Shown: positions 51,406 to 60,968, counted from the stretch's first letter. The stretch: 64,000 nt of DNA from an uncultured Coriobacteriaceae bacterium (GCA_902786015.1 CADAAU010000006.1:1-64000); one strand, 5' to 3'. Numbers and translations: made by a program. The notes: a model not told the origin generated them from the sequence alone.

Positions 51406-52311
51406 ATGGCTCAATTTGATGATAATCGACTAAAGAATACTGGGTCTCAGCGCCCGTTGTCGGGAGGGCCCGCGAGGAATAACCGTTCAAGCGTAACGGG
51501 ACGGCGCATACACGAGGCAAAGAGCTCGGGGCCGAGTGTCGGGCTTGTTGCGCTCATTCTCGCTTGCGTCGTTGCCGTGGTGGTTACTGTCGCCATCGTC
51601 AACCGTCAACCTGCCACAACGAATACGACGTCTGAGGCAGCCAAGAACGAGACCACAGGCGAACAAAAGAACACCGAAGGCGGCACGAGCTCCGACACAA
51701 CGAAGGAAGAAACAAAAGACGAGGCACAAAAGAAGGAAACGACCACGACCGAGACCAAGCCGGTTTCGGCGGGAGACACCGCTGCCACGCCAAACAAGAC
51801 CGAAGAGAGCGCCGAGACGGCAAAGATCGGCAACGACTACAATGCCGACAAGAAGGAAGGCGAGAACGCAGAGGGCGAAGCTTCCAAGGACGCTGAGTCA
51901 CAGAGCGGTTCCGAAGGCAATGAGGGCGAGACGCAGGACGCAGAAGCCACCACGGGTACTGGCAGCTCCTCCAGCTCCTCCAGCAAGGCCCAAACCGGTG
52001 ACTGGATAGAGGCAGAGGCTTGCGCGAGCTCCGCTGCCGAGACCGGCTCTTCTCCCACTGCCTCGGGCATCGATTTTGACGACAGCAGTCCGCAGGTGGC
52101 ATTGCAGAGGACATCGGATTCGGCTTCGCACTTTGGCGAGTACGTAGAAGTCAAATACGGGGACCAAACCGTCACGGCGCAGGTCGTTGACCATGGTGGC
52201 CTTCACAGCGGAGAGAACGGCATCCTCCTTAACCCCAGCGTCTTCGAGGTTTTTGGTGCCACGAGCTCGGACGACTGGGGTAGGAGGGATGTGACCTATC
52301 GGTTCGTATAA
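51406..52311 (+). CDS. Membrane-anchored protein with low-complexity stalk and double-psi-barrel-like tail
   Basis: 301 residues, ATG at 51406 after GGAGG. A basic cytoplasmic N-terminus of about 45 residues, one transmembrane helix (VGLVALILACVVAVVVTVAI), then about 140 residues of Thr/Glu/Lys-rich stalk. The C-terminal 90 residues (GIDFDDSSPQVALQRTSDSA, YVEVKYGDQTVTAQVVDHGG, ENGILLNPSVFEVFGA) resemble the RlpA/expansin double-psi beta-barrel. Such domains bind or cleave peptidoglycan glycan strands. Catalytic residues cannot be assigned with confidence. It is alone between two larger units. Confidence 0.65.
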   Translation: MAQFDDNRLKNTGSQRPLSGGPARNNRSSVTGRRIHEAKSSGPSVGLVALILACVVAVVVTVAIVNRQPATTNTTSEAAKNETTGEQKNTEGGTSSDTTKEETKDEAQKKETTTTETKPVSAGDTAATPNKTEESAETAKIGNDYNADKKEGENAEGEASKDAESQSGSEGNEGETQDAEATTGTGSSSSSSSKAQTGDWIEAEACASSAAETGSSPTASGIDFDDSSPQVALQRTSDSASHFGEYVEVKYGDQTVTAQVVDHGGLHSGENGILLNPSVFEVFGATSSDDWGRRDVTYRFV

Positions 52312-52377
52312 CATCGCCGTATAACGCACGCCAATCAAGTCATGACCGAAGCACAAACGAAGCACTGAGGTGAGACT

Positions 52378-55300
52378 ATGCTCGAGCCAAACAGCATACT
52401 GCGCTATCTTTCCAATGCCACACGATTCGGCGGAAGGGGTGAGGTTGCTTTTGGCGAGGGCATACGCACCTGGGAACTTGATGTCGATAGCTTGGGCATT
52501 GGGCTTCTGGAATCTGACCTAACGCGAGAAGTGCTCGAGGCGTATTCCAAGAAATGTCCCGATGTCGAATATGGTAGGCGTGAAGTACCCATCGTCATCT
52601 GCCTAAGGTGGTTTGAACCTCTCGACGGTTCGGAGCGAGTCCCCCTTCTCCTCATGCCAGGGCTACTGGACGTCGGGGGTGCTCTGCACCTGATGGATGA
52701 TGCGAATGCATGGATTCCCTGGAATCGTCTGGCCGCAGACGGCAGCAGGGGAAGCATGCCTACGGTATGTACCATCGATACGCTGAGGGCCCATCAGGCG
52801 ACCATGGACAAGCTTCCCAAAGATGGTTCGTGGAAGCTTGCCGTGGAACGTGCGACGAAGCTGTTCGATACGATATGCACAATCGAAGATGACAAGACCG
52901 CTCAAGGCACGGTGATTAGCAATAGTTCCTTGCTACGCATTTGGGATGATCGCGATGGGTTCGTCGCGGCATCCCAAGTCCTTGCTTCGCTGGCAAAGAG
53001 ATATGACGAACGGGGGAGCGAGGCTCTGTCTCCCACGCTTCGAACGCTGCTCTTGGCCAATGAGGACGAAACCAAAGATGACGACAAGCATGCAGCCGTC
53101 GATGACGCGCTGCTTGGATCAAAGATGCTCTATGGCATCCCCGACCATCTGGAACCTCTGTCGCAAAACGACAGGGATGCGTTGCGCGACTTTGGAGCTG
53201 TAGACTCCGGCGCAACGTTTTTGGTGCATGCGCCAGGCGGAACCAATTCCGTTACCTATGCGCTTGCGGCAATGGCAAACCATCTAACAGAATGCGCCTT
53301 GAGGGGAGATCGTGCGCCCGTTATGGCTTGCACGGCCACCGACTCGACGATCGCCCAGATAGAAGAAATCATGGAAAAGAGGCCGCCTGCGGGGCAGACT
53401 TCGCTGCCGTCCAGATGGCTGCCTCGAATTGCGACTTCGATTGGTCAAAATCGCCAGAAGCGAGTGCTGGGACCGCTGCCGTTCTTTGCGGTGCGAAGGG
53501 ATGTGGTCGAACACAGACCTGATGATTCAAGGAGCCTGTACGAGGTCATTGGGCATCCTCAGCTGGGTGATGGAATGGCCTACTGCAGCTCATGGTATGT
53601 ACCGCAAGCCACAACCTACTACTTGGATTGCGTCTCGGCGTTTTTGGGTTTGAGGGTTCGAGAAGTCAGTGACGCTATTGAGCGGCTCTCGGAGCGGCTG
53701 CGTCGCGTGGACCAGGATCGAAGCGAGCTCATAGAATCGTATGCACAGGTGTGCTTTGGCGCTTCTCTTCTAAAGCAGCGAGACAAGCTGCTCCATACCA
53801 TAGGGGCTCTGCGAGACGAGTATCGAAGCACGAGGCTCGCCTTGCGAAAATGGCAGCAGGTGGAACGAGACAATCCCGTTTCTCGCAACCGGAGGGGAAA
53901 GGCGGAGCAAACCCAAGAGGAACTCATAGCACAGAACGCCTCTCCCTCCGAGATTATTCCGCATGGTCGTAAGTTCGTAAAGGAAATATGCGAGGCTTAT
54001 ATTGCGGAACTCGAACGAATGGAAGCCCAAATCAGCGAGCTGCGCGTTCAATCCGCAGAGTACACGCAAAGGGTCAGACGAGTGTCCGTTGAGGGTAAGC
54101 GATGCGTAAACATTATTTCGCGGCTGCAAGAGACCTGCGGACTGACGGAAGACCAGGCGCAACGTCTTGAGTCCACCATTGATGGACGCGACATGGCGGT
54201 GCAGGTGCTCGACAGCACACTCGATAATTCCGTGCGTCCCGCAGAGTTCTGGCTCGCAATCCACATTTATGAAGGCCGTTGGCTCATGCTTGCCCAACAT
54301 GAAGGCACGCTGACAAAAGCCTTGGATCAGGGAAACGTGATCTCGTGGCGTGCGTTGGCGAACTTCTGTCCCATCAATCTGATTCCCCATCAGTACGTGG
54401 CCTCCTCCATACGCGATATGGACGTCGACGAGTACAACGGGCCTTTGATGCCTGTGGACCTTGCCGTCGCGCTTGATGCCGACGAGGTAGACGTCGCTAC
54501 GGGCATGAGCTTGATGTCGTGCGCGGAGCGTATGCTTGCGCTTGGCAGCGAGGCGAGCCTGGGACCCGTCCAGCCACAAGGAAGCACATCGGATGAGGTG
54601 TATACCCCAGATGAAATGTCGGTGGACATGGGTGAGCTCAATCGGCTGTCCCTTACAGCCTCGGGGTCATCTTCTCTATTTGGTTTGCTGCGTGCCTGCG
54701 AACGCGTTTCGAATGGAAACCTTACAGACGTCCGTTTCGCATATGGCGAACTGGGAGACCTTCGTGCCGACCTGTTCCCGCATGAGTCCATACACCCCAT
54801 GCGTGTGCCCTCAAATAGTGCCGATGATCCGCGATATCCGTTGTTTGGTATCGTTCCCGCGCTATCTCACGTTATGGTCCCCGACTCTGCTTGGCAGCAA
54901 ATCGGCGCAAGTAGAATCAATACTGCGGAAGCAATGGCTCTTTGTCGCTGGCTCGACAAGCACGGACGTCAAATCTGCGAGCGCTATCGCTCGTACTCCA
55001 AGACTCCCATAGCCATACTGACTCCCTACGTGGAGCAGCGTGACATACTTGCACAACAGCTAAGGAAGTGCAGAGGGGTGTCGGCTGACGCCTATAGGGT
55101 TCTTACGCTCCGGGAGGCGCAAGGGCAATCGTGGCCAGTCGTTCTTGTAAGTGCTACGTGTGGCCCGCAGGCGTATGTGGGGGATATCTCGGGTGGCTCG
55201 TCTTCTGTTCTCGCCTTGTGTGCAGCTGCCGCACAGGATGCACTCATACTGTTTTGGGGTGGCGCATGGATAAAGAGCGATGACAGGGCAGCGCAAACGT

Positions 55301-55719
55301 ACCTTCGTCGAGCGACCATGGTTGGCCGTCTCTACTCCGTGGTACGAGCCGGTGGTCTACGAAAGAGGCCTAACCCTCGAGCTGAACCTAAGCATATGGA
55401 TTACGAGTCTCAACGTAAACTTGAGGTTGACCTTAGGGCAAAGCCACTCTCGCTTACGGCATTGCTTCGAAAGCTTGAGGCCCAGGGCGAAATCAATCAC
55501 GTTCCCTCAACCTCATCCATGAATGTGGCCCTCGAGGGAGTCGGGCTTATCGAGTGGTATGAAGACGAAGCCGGACATAAGGGATGGCGCCCCACGGCTG
55601 CGGGACGTGAGATTGGCATATTGGGTTCGACTGATAGGCTCGGTAACCTGTTTTGTTCGTATGGGCCATCGGCAGAGCCCGTAATCGCAAGTACCGCTGT
55701 TGCTTTTTTGGATTCGTAA
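52378..55719 (+). CDS. Large protein resembling an inactivated superfamily 1 helicase
   Basis: 1113 residues, GTG/ATG context with ATG at 52378 after TGAGG. The N-terminal 250 residues match DUF4011-like helicase accessory regions (PIVICLRWFEPLDGSERVPL, LLMPGLLDVGG). At about 285 the expected Walker A (GPPGTGKT) reads HAPGGTNSVTYALAAMANHL, without Lys-Thr. A long coiled coil spans about 420-580. The expected Walker B DEAS reads LAVALDADEVDV. Near the end, LREAQGQSWPVVLVSATCGP and ALCAAAAQDALILFWGG echo SF1 motifs V and VI (QGxEw, and LxxAxxRA) but the Arg is lost. It looks like a non-catalytic helicase derivative. A C-terminal winged-helix region (about 1020-1080) may bind DNA or protein. Function unknown. 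Confidence 0.6.
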   Translation: MLEPNSILRYLSNATRFGGRGEVAFGEGIRTWELDVDSLGIGLLESDLTREVLEAYSKKCPDVEYGRREVPIVICLRWFEPLDGSERVPLLLMPGLLDVGGALHLMDDANAWIPWNRLAADGSRGSMPTVCTIDTLRAHQATMDKLPKDGSWKLAVERATKLFDTICTIEDDKTAQGTVISNSSLLRIWDDRDGFVAASQVLASLAKRYDERGSEALSPTLRTLLLANEDETKDDDKHAAVDDALLGSKMLYGIPDHLEPLSQNDRDALRDFGAVDSGATFLVHAPGGTNSVTYALAAMANHLTECALRGDRAPVMACTATDSTIAQIEEIMEKRPPAGQTSLPSRWLPRIATSIGQNRQKRVLGPLPFFAVRRDVVEHRPDDSRSLYEVIGHPQLGDGMAYCSSWYVPQATTYYLDCVSAFLGLRVREVSDAIERLSERLRRVDQDRSELIESYAQVCFGASLLKQRDKLLHTIGALRDEYRSTRLALRKWQQVERDNPVSRNRRGKAEQTQEELIAQNASPSEIIPHGRKFVKEICEAYIAELERMEAQISELRVQSAEYTQRVRRVSVEGKRCVNIISRLQETCGLTEDQAQRLESTIDGRDMAVQVLDSTLDNSVRPAEFWLAIHIYEGRWLMLAQHEGTLTKALDQGNVISWRALANFCPINLIPHQYVASSIRDMDVDEYNGPLMPVDLAVALDADEVDVATGMSLMSCAERMLALGSEASLGPVQPQGSTSDEVYTPDEMSVDMGELNRLSLTASGSSSLFGLLRACERVSNGNLTDVRFAYGELGDLRADLFPHESIHPMRVPSNSADDPRYPLFGIVPALSHVMVPDSAWQQIGASRINTAEAMALCRWLDKHGRQICERYRSYSKTPIAILTPYVEQRDILAQQLRKCRGVSADAYRVLTLREAQGQSWPVVLVSATCGPQAYVGDISGGSSSVLALCAAAAQDALILFWGGAWIKSDDRAAQTYLRRATMVGRLYSVVRAGGLRKRPNPRAEPKHMDYESQRKLEVDLRAKPLSLTALLRKLEAQGEINHVPSTSSMNVALEGVGLIEWYEDEAGHKGWRPTAAGREIGILGSTDRLGNLFCSYGPSAEPVIASTAVAFLDS

Positions 55720-55796
55720 TAGATTGACTATCCCACACGTGAGTTGAGGTAATATTACGGGGTTTTGTACAACAATGTGAAAGGCGGACCCAAATC

Positions 55797-56543
55797 TTGG
55801 GTGAACGGTCTCAACGAGCAAAGTCTACGATCAAGGGTGTGGTCGCATTCGACGCTGCCGTTTCTCAAGAGAACGGGACGGTTTCTGCACCCATAGGCAC
55901 TTCTGAGAATCCCTCTCACGAGATTTTGACTGTTGCCAATGTCGTGACGTTTTGTCGGCTGATTCTTACCCTGGCTTTTTTGGCGCTCTTTGTTCAACAA
56001 GACGATTCGTTGCGTCCGTTGGCCCTTTCGCTGTATGCCATTGCAGCCAGCACAGACTTTTTGGACGGTCAGATTGCCCGACGTACCCAAACGGTCAGCT
56101 GGGTTGGCAAGGTCATGGACCCAATCATGGATCGCGTGTTGCTGTTTACCGGGGTTCTTGGCCTTATGGTACGCGGCGAGCTCCCCATATGGGTAGCTTG
56201 CTTCGTGGTGGGTCGAGATGCGATTCTGGCCGTAGGGGCCGTAATTCTGCGACGCTACGTCCAGCGGCCTCTTGATGTCATTTACGTTGGTAAGGTGGCA
56301 ACGGCCTGCCTCATGATAGGGTTTGTCGACCTCCTCATTAACGTTCCACAGATTGCTGGGCTGGGTTTGGTCAACGTTGCTTGGCTGCCGGGACTCAACA
56401 ACACAAGCTGTGCGCTCGGCGTCTTCTTTGTGTATGCGGGGTTGATATGTTCAGCTATGGCTGCCGTCATCTATTACTACAAAGGATTAAAGCTCGTGCG
56501 GGACATTAAAGCCTCGCGTCGAAAGGAAGAACTGGCCTCATGA
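55797..56543 (+). CDS. CDP-alcohol phosphatidyltransferase family protein
   Basis: About 248 residues if the TTG at 55797 is used (AAAGGCGG upstream); no better start is seen before the family domain. The motif STDFLDGQIARRTQTVSWVG followed by KVMDPIMDR is the D-G-x2-A-R-x8-G-x3-D-x3-D signature. About six membrane segments and a 40-residue N-terminal extension. It is a paralogue of pgsA at 15282 and could make another phospholipid (for example phosphatidylinositol- or cardiolipin-type); the substrate is open. Its stop overlaps the start of the carboxypeptidase gene (ATGA). Confidence 0.85.
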   Translation: MGERSQRAKSTIKGVVAFDAAVSQENGTVSAPIGTSENPSHEILTVANVVTFCRLILTLAFLALFVQQDDSLRPLALSLYAIAASTDFLDGQIARRTQTVSWVGKVMDPIMDRVLLFTGVLGLMVRGELPIWVACFVVGRDAILAVGAVILRRYVQRPLDVIYVGKVATACLMIGFVDLLINVPQIAGLGLVNVAWLPGLNNTSCALGVFFVYAGLICSAMAAVIYYYKGLKLVRDIKASRRKEELAS

Positions 56544-57892
56544 AGGATATTCATCACGCGGGCATATCGTCCCGTTGCCTGGCAGTAATCATGGTCACCC
56601 TCTTGTGTTTGGCCACATTCACGCAAAGATCGTTTGCGGACGATGGCACCGGTCAGATGGGACTCGACGGTGAGTCCGCGTTCGATGCCATAACGCAGGA
56701 ATTCGTAGACGCGAATGGCGGACAGCAGTCCAACGTTGCAGAAAGCGCGGCTCAAGGCACGGGAGTAGAGCAAACGCAGACTGATACTGAGTCGGCCAGG
56801 GCGACGACCGTTCCCACCGAACGCCCCCTGCTTAGCGAGGCGAAGGCTGCGGCAATTATTGACCGCGGAGGAAACGTTCTGTATGAGCTAAACGCGGACC
56901 AAGAAATGTCGCCAGCGTCCATCACCAAGGTCATGACAGCAGTAGTCGCGCTCGATGCAAATATGCCGCTTGACGTCGACGTCGAATGTGTTTCGCCGTA
57001 TCTTGGAGCCGAAGCACAGATGGCCGGATTCGATAACGGAGAGCGAATCTCGTTTAGGGATCTGCTGCGTGTGATGCTCGTGTATTCTGCCAACGACGCT
57101 GCATATAACGTTGCGTTACACGTGGGCGGCTCGATACAGGGCTTTGCGGACATGATGAACAAAAAGGCCCAAGAGATCGGCATGACCCACTCGCACTTCA
57201 TGAATCCCCACGGCATAGACGAGGACGGACACTATTCGAGTGCGCGCGATCTTGCGATTTTGAGCCGATATGCTCTTGAGAACTATCCCTTCATCGGGCA
57301 GACGGTTTCGCAGCATTCCGTCGAAATTCCGATTCACGGCGAGAAGCAGGTCTTCAACTCTACTGACGAGCTGTTGGGGACCTACTATGGAATACGTGGC
57401 GTCAAAACGGGATACGCCGAGAGCTTTACCTTTATGGGAGCCTCTGGGCGAGGGAAGGCGAATCTCTATACCGCGGTGCTTGGGTGCACGTCTGCCGCAG
57501 GTAGGTTCAATGACACCGCGGCGCTCATGGACTGGGCCTACGCGAAGTATCGTGATTGGCAGCTGGCGGACGACTCCTGGGCGGTCAGGCTCCAGCCCTA
57601 TGCCCTGGATTTGGGGTACAAGACGGTGGTAAGCGCCAAGGCTGACGCCAAGGGCACCGTTTGGCCCGACAGCAATTCTGCGACGTTCTCGAGCACGCTT
57701 GTACGCCCGGGTCGGTTGCTAGACACCAACATGGGATGTGGCTGGACCTTGTGGAAGCAAGGGGAGGGCACCATCGGCGGTTCTGCCTTTGCCACTCGAC
57801 CCATACCCGTTCGCATGTCGTCTTGGCCGATCTTTAGCCTCCCACTGTTCGGTTCTTCGCATACGTTGGGAAGGACGGTTGGGAATGCCTAG
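56540..57892 (+). CDS. D-alanyl-D-alanine carboxypeptidase (peptidase S11)
   Basis: 450 residues. Signal peptide (about 1-32), a linker, then the penicillin-binding S11 domain: SxxK in SPASITKVMTAVVALD, SxN in LVYSANDAAYNVALHVGG, KTG in IRGVKTGYAESFTFMGAS. It trims the terminal D-Ala from pentapeptides, controlling crosslinking. The C-terminus has a short beta domain (VVSAKADAKGTVWPDSNSAT) but no clear amphipathic membrane anchor; an Arg/Ser-rich tail follows. It is coupled by overlap to genes on both sides. Confidence 0.9.
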   Translation: MKDIHHAGISSRCLAVIMVTLLCLATFTQRSFADDGTGQMGLDGESAFDAITQEFVDANGGQQSNVAESAAQGTGVEQTQTDTESARATTVPTERPLLSEAKAAAIIDRGGNVLYELNADQEMSPASITKVMTAVVALDANMPLDVDVECVSPYLGAEAQMAGFDNGERISFRDLLRVMLVYSANDAAYNVALHVGGSIQGFADMMNKKAQEIGMTHSHFMNPHGIDEDGHYSSARDLAILSRYALENYPFIGQTVSQHSVEIPIHGEKQVFNSTDELLGTYYGIRGVKTGYAESFTFMGASGRGKANLYTAVLGCTSAAGRFNDTAALMDWAYAKYRDWQLADDSWAVRLQPYALDLGYKTVVSAKADAKGTVWPDSNSATFSSTLVRPGRLLDTNMGCGWTLWKQGEGTIGGSAFATRPIPVRMSSWPIFSLPLFGSSHTLGRTVGNA

Positions 57893-58727
57893 CAGTCCAA
57901 ACAATGCCGGTGGCCTTTCCAAGCTCTATGGCGAGCATCTTTTGTTGGGCGCGACGTTCAAAGACGGGCGTGTAGTGGAGCGTTATGCGAATGAACAACC
58001 AGCTGGAGATGTTCTTCTCTCCGATATAAGCGACATGAGCGTTCTTCTGTTTGCTGGCAATGTTGCCGAGTCGTTTGCCAATGTCGGATTTGCGGGTAAA
58101 GAGCTTTCGATAGGAGAGTGTGCCTTTGAGGCGGTGCTTACCGGAGAGGGCACTGTTGTCTCCATCCCGTTGCTGGTCCGCACCGGCCAACACGAATTCA
58201 TTGCATGCGACATCTCGCCTCGCGGCGACGTTCTTTCTGGTTGGCTCTCGTTCCTGAGTTCTGTGAACGAGGGCGGAAACGAACCATTTGCCGGACTGGA
58301 CACTCAGGATGCGACGGGCACACATGTAGCGCTGCTCCTCGCGGGAGACGTTGCAGACCGAGTGCTAAGCGACTACATAAAGCAAGGCGAGCGCCTCCCA
58401 AAGAGGGGACACGTTGCTCGGTGCATGCTCGATGACATACCATGCATCGTAGTGTGCGTCGGATTGGGTACGACTCCCGCCTATCTTCTGCTCGTTCCGC
58501 CCTTGCGAGCCGTCGCGCTCTGGCGCAGTCTTCTTTCGTTTCCGGAAGTTGTGCCTGTGGGTCGCAAGGCGCTCGAAGGTCTCTTTGTCTCCAAGCTTCC
58601 ATGGGCATATTGTTTGTCGCATGGCGGCACTTTGCGCATGGACGAGAAGACGCTCGCTGGCGAGGGCCTTATTCGCTCGAACCGCTCGTTTGTTGGGGCA
58701 CGTGGCCTGAATTCGCAGAAAGGATAG
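57885..58727 (+). CDS. GcvT/YgfZ-like folate-binding-fold protein
   Basis: 280 residues, ATG at 57885, overlapping the previous stop by eight bases. The pattern LLSDISDMSVLLFAGNVAES, then LSIGECAFEAVLTGEGTVVS and IPLLVRTGQHEFIACD, follows the first domain of aminomethyltransferase GcvT (FDVSHM..., then D/N-GG-DD block). Key GcvT folate residues are not obvious, and the C-terminal barrel is diverged. A YgfZ-like role in Fe-S protein upkeep or a dedicated aminomethyltransferase role are both possible. It precedes ridA by three bases. Confidence 0.65.
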   Translation: MPSSPNNAGGLSKLYGEHLLLGATFKDGRVVERYANEQPAGDVLLSDISDMSVLLFAGNVAESFANVGFAGKELSIGECAFEAVLTGEGTVVSIPLLVRTGQHEFIACDISPRGDVLSGWLSFLSSVNEGGNEPFAGLDTQDATGTHVALLLAGDVADRVLSDYIKQGERLPKRGHVARCMLDDIPCIVVCVGLGTTPAYLLLVPPLRAVALWRSLLSFPEVVPVGRKALEGLFVSKLPWAYCLSHGGTLRMDEKTLAGEGLIRSNRSFVGARGLNSQKG

Positions 58728-58730
58728 CCC

Positions 58731-59111
58731 ATGAAGTATGCCATTAACGGCATAGATATTCCTGAGGCACTCGGCCCATACTCGCAGGGCACAACGGCCG
58801 GTCGTCTCGTGTTTGCATCGGGTCAGGTCGCCTTGGATCCTCAGGACTCCTCTAAGCTCATTGGGACGACGGTCGCTGAGCAAACGTCCAGAACCATCGA
58901 CATCATCGAGACGATTTTGGCTGACGTTGGCTGTACGCTCTCTGATGTCGCACAAACGACGGTCTATCTAACGGACATAGACGCTATGTCCGAAATGAAC
59001 GAAATATACGCGCAAAGGTTTTTGCAGCCCGCACCAGCACGTGCGGTCGTTGCAGTCTCTGCGCTTCCGATGGGAGCACTCGTGGAAATGGACTGTGTTG
59101 CCTGTCGATAG
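58731..59111 (+). CDS. ridA: RidA-family imine/enamine deaminase
   Basis: 126 residues, standard RidA size. It hydrolyses reactive enamine/imine products of PLP enzymes such as 2-aminoacrylate. Motifs: ALGPYSQGTTAGRLVFASGQ, DVAQTTVYLTDIDAMSEMNE, the catalytic Arg in PARAVVAVSALPMGALVEMD with the Glu. The ATG at 58731 has AAAGGA upstream. It is translationally close to the GcvT-like gene. Confidence 0.92.
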   Translation: MKYAINGIDIPEALGPYSQGTTAGRLVFASGQVALDPQDSSKLIGTTVAEQTSRTIDIIETILADVGCTLSDVAQTTVYLTDIDAMSEMNEIYAQRFLQPAPARAVVAVSALPMGALVEMDCVACR

Positions 59112-59155
59112 TTGTATGATATTAGGGAAGGTTTGGTCAGAGGGGAGACAAACGC

Positions 59156-59578
59156 ATGCAGCCAACTAAGTCAGGCATGGGTGCCACAGAGGTATTTCGC
59201 ATGCCGTCTGCAGACGCAACGGTTCCCGACCTCATGGCTGGGTCGGTGCAAGCTAAGCCGTCCATTACAATAGTTAAGGGTCCCATGGCGGGCGAGAACT
59301 TCGAGCTCGACAGTGACGACATCACCTTGGGGCGCGATCCCAAGAACAGCGTCTTTCTTAACGATATGACGGTTTCTCGTCACCATGCCCGCATAGATCT
59401 TCGAGGACTCGCGTCTGGTTTTGCGACGATAGAGGACCTAGGCTCGCTGAACGGCACATGGGTAGACGGTGCAATTGTAAGCCGGGCCATGCTCAAAGAT
59501 GGGTCCACCATTCAGATTGGCACGTTCCGCATGGTGTTTCACACCAATCGTCGGGTCATGCGCGTCAACGCGGTGTAG
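59156..59578 (+). CDS. GarA/OdhI-like FHA domain protein
   Basis: 140 residues. The FHA domain (about 45-130) has GRDPKNSVFLNDMTVSRHHA and LGSLNGTWVDG, the phosphothreonine-binding loops. The N-terminal tail GATEVFRMP resembles the conserved phosphorylated ETTxVFR motif of GarA/OdhI, which in phosphorylated form binds its own FHA domain and in free form inhibits 2-oxoglutarate-using enzymes. Here the position of ETT is ATE, so the site would be the Thr in GAT. The next gene is an FtsR-type MerR regulator, the same neighbour pair as in Mycobacterium. Confidence 0.8.
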   Translation: MQPTKSGMGATEVFRMPSADATVPDLMAGSVQAKPSITIVKGPMAGENFELDSDDITLGRDPKNSVFLNDMTVSRHHARIDLRGLASGFATIEDLGSLNGTWVDGAIVSRAMLKDGSTIQIGTFRMVFHTNRRVMRVNAV

Positions 59579-59583
59579 CGGTC

Positions 59584-60351
59584 ATGCCGGACGCGGGGTA
59601 TCTTACCATCGGAAAAGTTGTCAAGCGTCTGCAGACGCAGTATCCAGATCTTTCGGTTTCTAAGGTCAGGTATTTGGAAGACGAGGGTCTGCTTACTCCT
59701 TCTCGTACGCCAGGTGGATACCGCTTGTACTCGCAACATGATGTGCGCCGACTCGAGACCATTCTGTATTTGCAGAAGAATCGGTTCATGCCGCTGCAAG
59801 TGATCAAAGAGGAGCTTGCAAAAGGGGAGACAAACGTCGCGGCCGTTATGGCGGGGTCGGATGCCGCCCCAATGTGGCCTTCTGAGGTTAGTCCAGACAC
59901 TCAGTCTTCCAGCGAGGCCCAAGAGGACGATAAGGTCCTCCATAAGTTTCATCCCATCAGTCGGATGCCCGAGCTATTGGGGGTGTCTGTAAGCTTTGTG
60001 CGTGAGCTCTCTGAGGCGGGAGTCATCACGATGCGTACGTCACCGCACGGGCGAAGCTTAGTGGACGGGAAGGACTTTCCCCTTATTCGTACGTGCGAGG
60101 AGCTGCGCCAATTTGGCATTGGGCCGCGCAATTTGCGACAATATGTTCAAGCGGCAAATCGTGAGAGCGGTATGTTCGAGCAGGCGCTAACGGTGTTTGG
60201 CGCGAACGCATCGGGCAATTCCGCGCCTACGGAGCAGCAGAGAGAACGCTACGAACAGGCGCTTACGAGAATGATTTCGCTTACGAACAGCGTTCGTGAG
60301 ATACTCGTACGCAGAAGTCTACGAAGTACGTTTACAGAAAAGAATGGCTAA
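59584..60351 (+). CDS. MerR-family regulator, FtsR-like
   Basis: 255 residues from the ATG at 59584, five bases after the FHA stop. The N-terminal MerR HTH reads LTIGKVVKRLQTQYPDLSVS, then KVRYLEDEGLLTPSRTPGGY and RLYSQHDVRRLETILYLQKN. A second, longer region (MPELLGVSVSFVRELSEAG, then GKDFPLIRTCEELRQFGIGP) follows. This two-part layout and the position behind an FHA gene are typical of FtsR, the actinobacterial regulator of ftsZ and division genes. No coenzyme-binding Cys pattern is present. Confidence 0.8.
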   Translation: MPDAGYLTIGKVVKRLQTQYPDLSVSKVRYLEDEGLLTPSRTPGGYRLYSQHDVRRLETILYLQKNRFMPLQVIKEELAKGETNVAAVMAGSDAAPMWPSEVSPDTQSSSEAQEDDKVLHKFHPISRMPELLGVSVSFVRELSEAGVITMRTSPHGRSLVDGKDFPLIRTCEELRQFGIGPRNLRQYVQAANRESGMFEQALTVFGANASGNSAPTEQQRERYEQALTRMISLTNSVREILVRRSLRSTFTEKNG

Positions 60352-60395
60352 TGGTCGGTAGTGGAGCTTAAGCTCTTTGAGTGGGGGAGTAGCAC

Positions 60396-60929
60396 ATGGG
60401 ACTCATCGATTACGAAAGCTATATTGTCGACATTTTGGATTATCCGGAGCCGGGTGTCATCTTTAAGGACATCACGCCGTTATTGGCTGATGAGCAAGGC
60501 TTGGCATCGGTTATTGATGACATTTCGGACCACTTCATGAAAGCTCACATCACCAAGGTCGTGGGCGCTGAAGCACGAGGGTTTTTGGTTGGAGCCCCCG
60601 TGGCATATAGGTTGGGCGCCGGATTTGTACCAGCCCGCAAGCCTGGTAAGCTTCCGCGAGATGTGTACAGCGAGGACTATGCGCTCGAGTATGGAACGAA
60701 CTCTCTCGAAATACACAAAGACGCACTTGGTCCTGAGGACCGAGTCCTCATCGTAGACGATTTGGTGGCTACCGCAGGCACCGCTGTTGCCGCTGCAAAA
60801 CTCGTAGAGAAAACGGGCGCTGAGCTCGTGGCCTTCTCTGCAATCCTAGAGCTCACTTTCCTGCATCCACGCGAAATCATTGGAAAGCATTTTAGCCAAG
60901 AGATTTATACGCTGATAAAAGTCGACTAG
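60396..60929 (+). CDS. apt: Adenine phosphoribosyltransferase
   Basis: 177 residues, normal length. It makes AMP from adenine and PRPP. Motifs: DYPEPGVIFKDITPLLAD, VGAEARGFLVGAPVAYRLGA, VPARKPGKLPRDVYSEDYAL, and the PRPP loop DRVLIVDDLVATAGTAVAAA. ATG at 60396 after GGGGGAG. A hairpin carrying the dispersed repeat follows the stop. Confidence 0.95.
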   Translation: MGLIDYESYIVDILDYPEPGVIFKDITPLLADEQGLASVIDDISDHFMKAHITKVVGAEARGFLVGAPVAYRLGAGFVPARKPGKLPRDVYSEDYALEYGTNSLEIHKDALGPEDRVLIVDDLVATAGTAVAAAKLVEKTGAELVAFSAILELTFLHPREIIGKHFSQEIYTLIKVD

Positions 60930-60968
60930 TATAGACTTCGTTCGTTAGCGAAGTATTTGCTTGCCATG

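Noticed and set aside
15282..56543. Two redundant pgsA genes
   Set aside because: The second protein has a long N-terminal extension and different context; duplication of function is not supported, so only the family name is given.
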